A DNA stretch of 5,175 nt from Synergistaceae bacterium (GTDB lineage: Bacteria > Synergistota > Synergistia > Synergistales > Synergistaceae): contig JAISRP010000173.1 in NCBI GenBank assembly GCA_031273585.1, positions 1 through 5,175 of the forward strand, written 5' to 3'. Shown here piece after piece: positions 1 through 5,175 of the stretch. The notes under the pieces are model-generated. The model worked only from the letters and a program-made list of their open reading frames with translations. It ran no database searches and had not been told where the DNA came from. How positions within the stretch are numbered: position 1 is the stretch's first letter; each line of letters starts with the position of its first letter. The position numbers and the translations under genes were made by a program.

Positions 1-434
1 AGGAGAAATCCCGCGGACGAGCCGAGGGCGTTTACTATCGACTCTACGAGGGTGTACTTCTCGTTCATGTTGATGACCGCCACGCCCAGCACGGCGCAGT
101 TCGTCGTAATCAGGGGCAGGAAGATCCCTAGCGACTTGTAGAGAAGCGGGTTTATCTTCTTCAAGACCAGCTCCACGAACTGGACGAGCGCCGCTATGAT
201 GAGTATGAACGACAGGGTGTAGAGATATTCGAGCCCAAGCGGGACCAGGACGAGGTGGTAGGCGAGCCACGTCATGATCGCCGCCATGACCAGCACGAAT
301 ATGACCGCCACTCCCATGCCCTTCGCCGTCTCCGTCTTCGTCGAGACGCCCAAGAACGGGCAGCAGCCGAGGAACCTCGCTAAGATGATGTTGTTCACGA
401 ATATTGAGCCGATGAACAGCATGACGAGGCTCAT
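1..434 (-). CDS. rnfA: RnfA, integral membrane subunit of the Rnf complex (C-terminal part outside the window)
   Basis: RnfA is one of two homologous, inversely oriented membrane subunits (with RnfE) at the core of the Rnf ion-pumping ferredoxin:NAD+ oxidoreductase. My translation from the ATG at 434 gives 144 complete codons before the window edge; the family is usually about 190 aa, so roughly the last quarter is missing. Family hallmarks seen are NNIILARFLGCCPFLGVST (residues 14-32) and TTNCAVLGVAV (110-120). C25 and C113 lie where the RnfA/RnfE pair is known to hold an iron-sulfur cluster in the membrane. Hydrophobic segments lie at about 4-20, 39-60, 68-90 and 103-122. The start codon overlaps the rnfE stop as ATGA, and its Shine-Dalgarno GGAGG (plus-strand positions 444-448) lies inside the glycine codons ending rnfE, so translation is probably coupled. 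By synteny rnfB is expected next, beyond base 1. The identity is secure. Confidence 0.96.
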   Translation of the reverse strand, partial: MSLVMLFIGSIFVNNIILARFLGCCPFLGVSTKTETAKGMGVAVIFVLVMAAIMTWLAYHLVLVPLGLEYLYTLSFILIIAALVQFVELVLKKINPLLYKSLGIFLPLITTNCAVLGVAVINMNEKYTLVESIVNALGSSAGFL

Positions 435-1174
435 GACTTGCCGCCTCCGCCCTGCGCCGGGACTTTGCTCTCAGCGTCTTTTGCCTCCGGTGGCTCGACG
501 TTCCGTATGCCGCAGACAGCGGCGCTGCCGCAGGCGGCGCAGCCGCCCGAGGCCAGGTCGGGCAGCTCCTCGCCCCTTCTCTCCGCCGACCAGTTTTGGT
601 AGAACCGGAAGACGCCCATGAAGATGCCCAGGGTTATGAAGCCTCCTGGGGACAGGATGACTAGCAATGCCGGCTCGAAACCCGCCGGAGTCACCGCTAT
701 GTCGAAGAGCGAGCCGTTGCCCAGGAGCTCGCGGACCGCGCCTATGGCGGTCAGGGCTATCGTGAACCCCAGTCCCATCCCGATCCCGTCGAAGAACGAC
801 TCGACTACTCCGTTCTTGAAGGCGAACGCCTCAGCCCGGGCCAATATTATGCAGTTCACGACTATGAGCGGTATGAATATGCCCAGGGACTTGTCGAGCG
901 CCGGGGCAAAGCCCGATATCAGGAGCTGGACGACCGTTACGAAGCCCGCTATCACCACTATGAATATGGGGATGCGTATCTCGTCCGGCACGAACCTGCG
1001 AATCGCCGACACAGCCAGGTTGGAGCCTATCAGGACCGCCGTCGCTGCTATTCCCATGCCGACGCCGTTCACGGCGCTGGTCGATACCGCGAGCGTCGGG
1101 CAGAGCCCTATGCACTGCACTAGCGTCGGGTTCTCGTTCGTTATCCCGTTTTTGATTATCTTGAATGGGTTCAC
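431..1174 (-). CDS. rnfE: RnfE, integral membrane subunit of the Rnf complex
   Basis: RnfE is the membrane partner of RnfA and part of the electron path across the membrane in the Rnf complex. The 247-aa product has the family signatures GLCPTLAVSTS (residues 23-33) and VVNCIILARAEAFA (105-118). C25 and C108 are the conserved cysteines expected to share an iron-sulfur cluster with RnfA. About six hydrophobic segments span residues 20-190 (roughly 38-56, 68-90, 97-113, 128-148, 165-190). Translation begins with GTG, one base after the rnfG stop; this start fits because NPFKIIKNGITNENPTLV matches the usual RnfE N-terminus and GGGAGG lies 8 nt upstream. An unusual hydrophilic tail follows the last membrane segment from about residue 195, containing CAACGSAAVC (C212, C215, C221) and ending in GGGGKS. 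The tail is longer than the short terminus I expect of the family. The gene overlaps rnfA by 4 nt. Confidence 0.96.
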   Translation of the reverse strand: MNPFKIIKNGITNENPTLVQCIGLCPTLAVSTSAVNGVGMGIAATAVLIGSNLAVSAIRRFVPDEIRIPIFIVVIAGFVTVVQLLISGFAPALDKSLGIFIPLIVVNCIILARAEAFAFKNGVVESFFDGIGMGLGFTIALTAIGAVRELLGNGSLFDIAVTPAGFEPALLVILSPGGFITLGIFMGVFRFYQNWSAERRGEELPDLASGGCAACGSAAVCGIRNVEPPEAKDAESKVPAQGGGGKS

Positions 1175-1175
1175 T

Positions 1176-1790
1176 TCAGTCGCCTCCCTTTAGTTCCCTG
1201 TTCCAGTAATCCAGAGCCGCGTTCACCCCGCTGACTACCGCCGACGACGTTATTGTGGCCCCCGATATCGCCTGAATTTCACCGGCTGCGGACGCCTGAG
1301 TCTTCGTGATGGCGAGCCGGTCCGTCTCCTTGTTGTCGAACTGGCCCGAAAACTCCGGCGCCGGGGCCTTCGCGCCAAGGCCGGGCGTCTCCGACTGGTT
1401 CAGGATTCGGATCGCGCGGACCCCGCCGCTCTTCGGGATGCCCACCACTATCTCTATGGGGCCGCCATAGCCGCGAGGCGTGACGGTGACGCAGTAGCCC
1501 GCCGTCGTCCCGCCGCTCTTCGCCTCCTGGATCTCGCTGATCATGGGGTCGGCCCCCTCCGCGAGGTCGATCGGGGAAAATGCGTCGGCCTCCGGCAGCG
1601 CGCCCGCCAGCGCCTCGGTCTTGAGCCTTGCCTGCGTCTGCCTTATGGTAACGAGCGTTATCTCGTAGACGACTCCGAGTATGAGCCCGGTTATCGCCGT
1701 CACGGTGAAGAGTATGAGTCCAAGCGAGGCTATCTTCCTGAAGCTCTCCGCGCCCGACGGTCCAGCTGTCTGCACGCTGCCCTCAGCCAT
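1176..1790 (-). CDS. rnfG: RnfG, FMN-binding subunit of the Rnf complex
   Basis: RnfG carries a covalently bound FMN and relays electrons between the membrane core and the rest of the complex. The 204-aa protein has one membrane segment (about residues 22-43), then an FMN-binding domain expected on the outer face. Family motifs are GYGGPIEIVVGI (107-118), ETPGLGAKA (134-142) and AISGATITSSAVVSGVNAAL (174-193). Within SGAT, T179 is the expected flavinylated threonine, attached by an ApbE-type flavin transferase that is not encoded here. The length is normal. The ATG lies inside the end of rnfD (8-nt overlap) and is preceded by GGAGGTGA, which supports both this start and translational coupling. 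The rnfE GTG follows the stop after one base. Homologous NqrC belongs to the Na+-NQR complex, but the rnfC/D/E/A neighbours make this RnfG. Confidence 0.96.
   Translation of the reverse strand: MAEGSVQTAGPSGAESFRKIASLGLILFTVTAITGLILGVVYEITLVTIRQTQARLKTEALAGALPEADAFSPIDLAEGADPMISEIQEAKSGGTTAGYCVTVTPRGYGGPIEIVVGIPKSGGVRAIRILNQSETPGLGAKAPAPEFSGQFDNKETDRLAITKTQASAAGEIQAISGATITSSAVVSGVNAALDYWNRELKGGD
1183..1188 (-). promoter_or_regulatory. rnfE: Ribosome binding site of rnfE, supporting a GTG start
   Basis: GGGAGG lies within the last codons of rnfG, 8 nt before the GTG at 1174. No ATG lies nearby in frame. The site and the family-like N-terminal residues that follow together fix GTG as the initiation codon. 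Confidence 0.8.
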
Positions 1791-2739
1791 GACTTTTCAC
1801 CTCCCCAAGTATTCGGGGCATGGTGAGCCTGTCGATTATCGGAACGGTCAGGTTCATTATGAGTATGGAGTAGGACACTCCCTCCGGGTATCCGCCGAAC
1901 GTCCTGATCAGGGATGTGACGAGCCCGCACCCGAACGCGAATATGACCTGCCCCTTAGCAGTCATAGGGCTCGTGGCGTAGTCGGTCGCCATGAAGATCG
2001 AGCCCAGCATGAGCCCGCCGGTGAGTATCTCTAGCAGCGGGCCGCCGGCCCGCCCGAGGAGAGCCTGTATGACTGCGACCGTCACGATGTAGACGACTGG
2101 TATCCTCCAGGAAATTATCTCTTTATACAGCAGGACGCCCCCGCCTATCAGCAGGGCGAGGGCGGATGTCTCCCCGATACAGCCTCCGATGTTGCCTATG
2201 AACGCGTCCGCTATGCCCGGCAGCGCGCCGGCCGCCTCCGTTCCCTTCAAAATCGCGAGCGGGGTTGCGCCGCTGGTGCCCTCCACGGTCGCGCCGCTTA
2301 TTCCATTCATGGTCCAGGTCGTCATGGCCACCGGCCAGCAGATGAGCATCATGGCCCGGCCCGCGAGGGCTGGGTTCACGATGTTCTGGCCCAGGCCGCC
2401 GAAGAAGTGCTTAACTATTATCATCGAGAACACGCCGCCGCAAGCCGCCATCCAGAGCGGTATGGTCGGCGGGACGTTATATGCGAGCAGGAGCCCGGTC
2501 ACCGTGGCCGACAGGTCCGATACCGTGACCGGCTGCCTTGTGACCTTCTGCCAGATTGCCTCCGACGCAACGCACGATATCACGCACACCGCCATTACCA
2601 GCAGGGAGCGGGTTCCCAGGAGGAACGCGCCCGCCGCCCCGGCGGGAACGAGCGCCGCTATCACCCACGCCATTATCCTCCGCGTGTCCATTTCGGACCT
2701 TATATGGGGCGAGCTCGCAACTGAGAGGAGATGGTCCAT
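1783..2739 (-). CDS. rnfD: RnfD, membrane subunit with covalent FMN
   Basis: RnfD (NqrB/RnfD family) is a polytopic membrane protein of the Rnf complex that carries a covalent FMN. From the ATG at 2739 it is 318 aa, with about ten hydrophobic segments between residues 20 and 302. Family features seen are the N-terminal SSPHIR (9-14), FGGLGQNIVNPALAGRA (113-129), the flavinylation motif SGATPLA with T159, IGETSALALLIGGG (188-201), and MATDYATSPMT (250-260). An additional SGAT lies at 148-151, eight residues before the expected one. The reading frame stays open for about 1 kb upstream through rnfC, but that part has no family similarity and is a shadow. The start is either ATG 2739 (AAGGTGA 8 nt upstream) or GTG 2751 (AGGAAG upstream), the latter adding four residues; ATG is preferred. 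The gap to rnfC is 26 nt, and rnfG overlaps the 3' end by 8 nt. Confidence 0.96.
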   Translation of the reverse strand: MDHLLSVASSPHIRSEMDTRRIMAWVIAALVPAGAAGAFLLGTRSLLVMAVCVISCVASEAIWQKVTRQPVTVSDLSATVTGLLLAYNVPPTIPLWMAACGGVFSMIIVKHFFGGLGQNIVNPALAGRAMMLICWPVAMTTWTMNGISGATVEGTSGATPLAILKGTEAAGALPGIADAFIGNIGGCIGETSALALLIGGGVLLYKEIISWRIPVVYIVTVAVIQALLGRAGGPLLEILTGGLMLGSIFMATDYATSPMTAKGQVIFAFGCGLVTSLIRTFGGYPEGVSYSILIMNLTVPIIDRLTMPRILGEVKSHG

Positions 2740-2765
2740 CTGTTCCTTCACCTTTCTTCCTGTGC

Positions 2766-4094
2766 CTACGCAGATTTTCTGCGGGCGGCCATGACCCCGG
2801 CCTTGCCGTCCCTGCAGGCCTGGGTGATGTGGCGGCGCGCCGGGCAGATGTAAGAGCAGCAGCCGCACTCGATGCAGTTCATCCCGCCCGAGGCCTCGAA
2901 TTCCGCGTACTCGCGGAGCCTCACGACCCGGTCGAGCAGCGAGGGCTGAAGGCCCATCGGGCAGGCGGTGATGCACCTTCCGCAGCGGATGCAGTTCGTC
3001 TCGGTGAATTTCCTGGCCGATGCCGCCGAGAGCGCCAGTATCCCGGACGTTCCCTTCACTATCGGAACGTCTATCGACCTCATGGATATTCCCATCATCG
3101 GCCCGCCGGCTAATACCTTCGCAGGGTCCTCCGTGAATCCCCCGGCGGCGTCGATCATAGTGCGCACGGACGTGCCGAGCGGGGCCTGTATGTTCTTGGG
3201 TTCGGCTATCACGTCCCCCGTCACGGAGACTATCCTCTCCGTTACCGGAACGCCGTTGGTGATCGCCTGCCAGATGTGATAGAGCGTGCGGACGTTCATC
3301 ACGAGACAGCCCACCTCGGCGGGCAGCGCCCCGGGCGGTATCTCCTGTCCCGTAACGGTGTAGATGAGCATCTTCTCCGCGCCCTGGGGATACTTCACGG
3401 CGTGAGGCATGACGCTGGCCTTGCTTCCGCGCCCGGACAGCTCCGCCTCCAGCCTGGCGATAGCCTCCGGCTTGTTCCTCTCGACCGCGATAATCCCGCT
3501 TGCCTCCGGAAAGATGTGCATGCAAATTTCGAGCCCGCCGATGACCGGCTCCGGATGTTCCAACATCAGCCTGTTGTCGCAGTTGAGAAACGGCTCGCAC
3601 TCCGCCCCGTTCACTATGATCCACCTGATCCTCTTGTCCGGCGGCGGGGAGAGCTTCACATGGGTCGGAAACGTCGCGCCGCCCGCGCCCACTATTCCGG
3701 CCTCCCGGACTATCCCGATGCACTCCTTCGGCGCCAGCGACCTGAAGTCGTCGTGAGGGACGAGGGTCGTCCCGTTCTCGAACTCGCCGTCGCCCTCGAC
3801 TATCACGCACTGTTCAATTGCGCCGGATATCGTCATCCGCGTTGCGATATCCTTAACCTTTCCCGATACGGACGCAAGAATCGGGGCCGACACGAACGCC
3901 TCCGCATCGCCGATCTTCTGGCCAACCAGGACCCTGTCGCCCTTCTTTACCGTCGGGGAACAGGGCGCCCCGATGTGCTGCGACATCGGATACACGAATT
4001 CGCCGGAGGGCCTCAGGATCTCGATCCCCTTCTCCGACGTCAGCGCCTTGCTGTCCGACGGGTGTATACCGCCCTTGAAAGTCGGCAGACTCAT
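2766..4094 (-). CDS. rnfC: RnfC, NADH/FMN/4Fe-4S peripheral subunit of the Rnf complex
   Basis: RnfC is the cytoplasmic subunit that exchanges electrons with NAD(H). It is related to the 51-kDa flavoprotein of complex I. From the ATG at 4094 it is 442 aa. In order it has an RnfC N-terminal barrel-sandwich region (about 1-100, starting at FKGGIHP), an FMN/NADH-binding region (about 125-270) with GAGGATFPTHVKL (136-148) and NGAECEPFL (162-170), an SLBB-like region (about 285-335), and a double 4Fe-4S domain. Cluster 1 cysteines are C368, C371, C374 and C378; cluster 2 cysteines are C407, C410, C413 and C417. All eight ligands are present. The protein ends soon after the second cluster, so it is the short form rather than the long enterobacterial RsxC type. 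An in-frame ATG at 4115 would add seven residues, but AGGAGG 6 nt before 4094 and family alignment at MSLPTFKGGIHP decide the start. It is the first gene of the operon. Confidence 0.97.
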   Translation of the reverse strand: MSLPTFKGGIHPSDSKALTSEKGIEILRPSGEFVYPMSQHIGAPCSPTVKKGDRVLVGQKIGDAEAFVSAPILASVSGKVKDIATRMTISGAIEQCVIVEGDGEFENGTTLVPHDDFRSLAPKECIGIVREAGIVGAGGATFPTHVKLSPPPDKRIRWIIVNGAECEPFLNCDNRLMLEHPEPVIGGLEICMHIFPEASGIIAVERNKPEAIARLEAELSGRGSKASVMPHAVKYPQGAEKMLIYTVTGQEIPPGALPAEVGCLVMNVRTLYHIWQAITNGVPVTERIVSVTGDVIAEPKNIQAPLGTSVRTMIDAAGGFTEDPAKVLAGGPMMGISMRSIDVPIVKGTSGILALSAASARKFTETNCIRCGRCITACPMGLQPSLLDRVVRLREYAEFEASGGMNCIECGCCSYICPARRHITQACRDGKAGVMAARRKSA

Positions 4095-4098
4095 ACCA

Positions 4099-4106
4099 CA
4101 CCTCCT
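4099..4106 (-). promoter_or_regulatory. rnfC: Ribosome binding site of rnfC
   Basis: AGGAGGTG reads on the minus strand with the AGGAGG core 6 nt before the ATG at 4094. It is a near-perfect anti-16S match. It decides for this start over the in-frame ATG at 4115, which the Shine-Dalgarno follows rather than precedes. Confidence 0.85.
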
Positions 4107-4151
4107 GTAGCGCATTTATTGATACTCTCTTAAGTCCCGAGCATGAGGCGT

Positions 4152-4180
4152 ATTGTAACATGTTTTGTTTTTCTTGGAAA
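4152..4180 (-). promoter_or_regulatory. rnfC: Candidate sigma-70-type promoter of the rnf operon
   Basis: On the minus strand, TTTCCA (positions 4180-4175, four of six matches to TTGACA) is followed after 17 nt by TACAAT (4157-4152). The -10 is extended by an upstream TG, reading TGTTACAAT. Transcription would start near 4145, leaving an RNA leader of about 50 nt before the rnfC ATG. An AACATGTT palindrome (4157-4164) touches the -10 and could be an operator, but I recognise no known regulator site. This is a prediction from the sequence alone. Confidence 0.6.
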
Positions 4181-4402
4181 CGTTCAATCATGAGCCACTG
4201 CCCGCACGACTGCCGATGTTCACTGAATTTATCGGCGTGCCGGACGTAAAAGCCCTCCTGGTTGGACGTACGATTTGAGACGAAGGCGAATCACCACGAG
4301 CAACCTCCATTAAGAAAGGATATTTCAGCCAAGCGTTGATTTTTTTGAACGCGGCGCGCCATAGTAGGTTCGACGCGAAAAAAATCTCATTTTTAAGAAC
4401 CT
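4181..4402. other. Non-coding part of the divergent spacer between the two promoters
   Basis: About 220 bp lie between the rnf promoter and the transpeptidase promoter, more AT-rich than the flanking genes. Apart from the A/T-tract inverted repeat I see no recognisable gene, tRNA, riboswitch or mobile element. Two short open frames exist: minus strand 4310-4188 (40 codons, no Shine-Dalgarno) and plus strand 4190-4249 (19 codons, cysteine-rich, weak GGAAA upstream). Neither has support beyond being open. The region most likely holds upstream regulatory DNA for one or both promoters. Confidence 0.5.
4338..4386. repeat. A/T-tract inverted repeat with GC-rich centre in the divergent spacer
   Basis: GATTTTTTT (4338-4346) and AAAAAAATC (4378-4386) are perfect reverse complements separated by 31 nt. 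The centre contains GAAC/GTTC (4347-4350 and 4368-4371) and the 8-bp palindrome GGCGCGCC (4353-4360). The element lies about 40 bp upstream of the plus-strand -10. It could be bent DNA, a regulator site or a bidirectional terminator-like hairpin. The arms are mostly homopolymer, so chance is also possible. Confidence 0.4.
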
Positions 4403-4433
4403 TTGGCGATTATAAACTCGAACTTGTTATAAT
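4403..4433 (+). promoter_or_regulatory. Candidate promoter of the L,D-transpeptidase gene
   Basis: A consensus -10 TATAAT (4428-4433) is extended by TG at 4425-4426, reading TGTTATAAT. The -35 is weak: TTGGCG at 4403-4408 with a long 19-nt spacer, consistent with extended -10 promoters needing little -35 contact. Transcription would start near 4440, giving a leader of about 28 nt with the Shine-Dalgarno GAGGGG at 4456-4461. Confidence 0.65.
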
Positions 4434-4455
4434 GATATGTGGAAATTACCAGAAT

Positions 4456-4461
4456 GAGGGG
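4456..4461 (+). promoter_or_regulatory. Ribosome binding site of the L,D-transpeptidase gene
   Basis: GAGGGG is followed by 6 nt and then the ATG at 4468. It supports this start over the internal ATG pair at 4510/4513, which sits at the edge of the hydrophobic anchor and has no comparable site upstream. Confidence 0.75.
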
Positions 4462-4467
4462 TGTCGT

Positions 4468-5175
4468 ATGCTAGGTTCCAAAAATAAAAATTCAAACAAT
4501 GGGTCAGAGATGATGTTCATACTCAGGCTTGCGGTGGTAGCATGTCTTCTATCCGTGGCGGTGATAGGCATCTCGGTGTTCATCCTGAACACCACGGTCG
4601 GGCGGAGGCCTTCGGCGGATGACGCGGCAAGGGTCGAGCCGGTCAGCAGGGACATGTTTGAAGTCTTAGACCCGCTGGAGATGCCGGAGATCTTAGACGA
4701 GCTGGACGAGCAGGGCAGGCTGGCCAGGAGCCCCGACGTTCCGCTGACGGACGCAACCGCGCGAGCCGCCTCGAAGGACCTGCAGCCGGGCGCAAGCCGC
4801 ATCCCGAAGCCTGGCAGGTCCGCGCCGGGGACGGTCGTCATGATAGACAAGAAGAATTACAAGCTCTCCGTCCTTCGCAACGGCGCGACCCTCAAGGAGT
4901 ACGACGTAGCTGTCGGAAAAAACACCGGGGACAAGAAGCGGCGGGGCGACATGAGGACGCCGGAGGGCGAGTTCAAGGTGCAGCAGTTCCACGACGCCTC
5001 ATCGTGGGGACACGACTTCGGCGACGGCAAGGGCAAGATCAAGGGCGCCTACGGTCCGCTCTTCATCCGGCTGCGCACGCCGCCCTGGAGCGGAATCGGC
5101 ATCCACGGGACTCATGACCCCCTGTCCATCGGCAACAACGTGACCGAGGGCTGCGTCAGGATGAAAAACGAGGAG
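4468..5175 (+). CDS. Membrane-anchored L,D-transpeptidase (YkuD domain), 3' end outside the window
   Basis: This is a probable L,D-transpeptidase of the YkuD family, which makes or remodels 3-3 crosslinks in peptidoglycan or attaches proteins to it, using a catalytic cysteine outside the cytoplasmic membrane. The open frame gives 236 codons with no stop before the edge. A short polar, Lys/Asn-rich start (1-14) precedes one hydrophobic segment (about 16-39), read as a signal anchor because no clear cleavage site is seen. An acidic, proline-containing linker follows (about 50-115). The catalytic domain starts near VVMIDKKNYKLSV (123-135) and holds TPEGEFKV (164-171), GAYGPLFIRL (193-202) and the active-site stretch from H213 (IHGTHDP) to C229 (TEGCVRM). 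E227 stands where most family members have His (SHGC). The start is set by GAGGGG 6 nt upstream; the ATG pair at 4510/4513 is a weaker alternative. It is transcribed divergently from rnf, and no functional link to rnf is evident. Confidence 0.9.
   Translation, partial: MLGSKNKNSNNGSEMMFILRLAVVACLLSVAVIGISVFILNTTVGRRPSADDAARVEPVSRDMFEVLDPLEMPEILDELDEQGRLARSPDVPLTDATARAASKDLQPGASRIPKPGRSAPGTVVMIDKKNYKLSVLRNGATLKEYDVAVGKNTGDKKRRGDMRTPEGEFKVQQFHDASSWGHDFGDGKGKIKGAYGPLFIRLRTPPWSGIGIHGTHDPLSIGNNVTEGCVRMKNEE

Noticed and set aside
533..547. GGCGGC-GCA-GCCGCC hairpin as a transcription terminator within rnfE.
   Set aside because: No T-run follows on either strand, and it lies inside a coding region with rnfA translated directly afterwards.
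2752..3810. The rnfD reading frame stays open for about 1 kb upstream of its start, which could suggest an N-terminally extended or fused RnfD.
   Set aside because: This part lies wholly over rnfC in another frame, reads as Arg/Gly-rich shadow protein without family motifs, and a Shine-Dalgarno plus the family N-terminus mark the true start at 2739.
3276..4133. Long plus-strand open frame (285 codons) opposite rnfC, and a similar 191-codon one at 618-1193 opposite rnfE/rnfG.
   Set aside because: They are antisense to secure genes, show no motif or plausible hydrophobic pattern, and are expected from codon bias in GC-rich genes.
4153..4175. Possible Rex (NADH-sensing repressor) operator near the rnf promoter, suggested by TTGTAACATG.
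   Set aside because: The right half reads TTTTGT instead of the inverted repeat needed, so the Rex consensus is not met.
4190..4249. Plus-strand open frame of 19 codons with four cysteines and two histidines.
   Set aside because: It is too short to distinguish from chance, has only a weak GGAAA upstream and no promoter I can see.
4242..4270. Direct repeat GGACGTA at 4242-4248 and 4264-4270, 22 bp apart, as a possible activator site.
   Set aside because: Several 7-bp repeats are expected by chance in a spacer of this length and nothing else supports it.
4188..4310. Minus-strand open frame of 40 codons in the spacer, a possible leader peptide for rnf.
   Set aside because: No Shine-Dalgarno or promoter precedes it, it ends upstream of the predicted rnf transcription start, and its Ser/Arg/Gly-rich product shows no recognisable feature.

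Overview
The window carries five genes of an Rnf complex on the minus strand. The complex is the membrane-bound ferredoxin:NAD+ oxidoreductase that pumps Na+ or H+. A divergent plus-strand gene at the right end encodes a membrane-anchored L,D-transpeptidase. Nothing in the window is clearly a new biological system. The points worth a second look are small: a second SGAT motif in RnfD, a cysteine-rich tail on RnfE, and an active-site variation in the transpeptidase.

Organism: the order rnfC-D-G-E-A (rnfB presumably next, beyond base 1) is the arrangement known from clostridia, Thermotogae, Synergistota and other anaerobes. It differs from the rnfABCDGE order of gammaproteobacteria. RnfC is the short form (442 aa), without the long C-terminal extension of enterobacterial RsxC. 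The genes are GC-rich with frequent AGG (Arg) and ATA (Ile) codons, and every gene has a strong Shine-Dalgarno sequence. This suggests an anaerobic, fermentative or amino-acid-degrading bacterium. Synergistota is my best guess, but the window alone does not settle it.

Layout, right to left on the minus strand: an extended -10 promoter at about 4152-4180, rnfC (4094-2766), rnfD (2739-1783), rnfG (1790-1176, overlapping rnfD by 8 nt), rnfE (1174-431, GTG start) and rnfA (434 to beyond base 1, overlapping rnfE by 4 nt). The tight spacing indicates one translationally coupled operon. RnfC is the NADH/FMN/4Fe-4S subunit. RnfD and RnfG carry covalent FMN. RnfA and RnfE form the membrane core with conserved cysteines. 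RnfB, the ferredoxin-side subunit, would lie just outside the window.

The spacer at 4095-4467 (373 bp, more AT-rich than the genes) separates the operon from the divergent transpeptidase gene (4468 to beyond 5175). It holds a promoter for each direction, both with an extended -10 (TGTTACAAT leftward, TGTTATAAT rightward), and an A/T-tract inverted repeat with a GC-rich centre. I see no tRNA, rRNA, insertion sequence, CRISPR or transcription terminator in the window.
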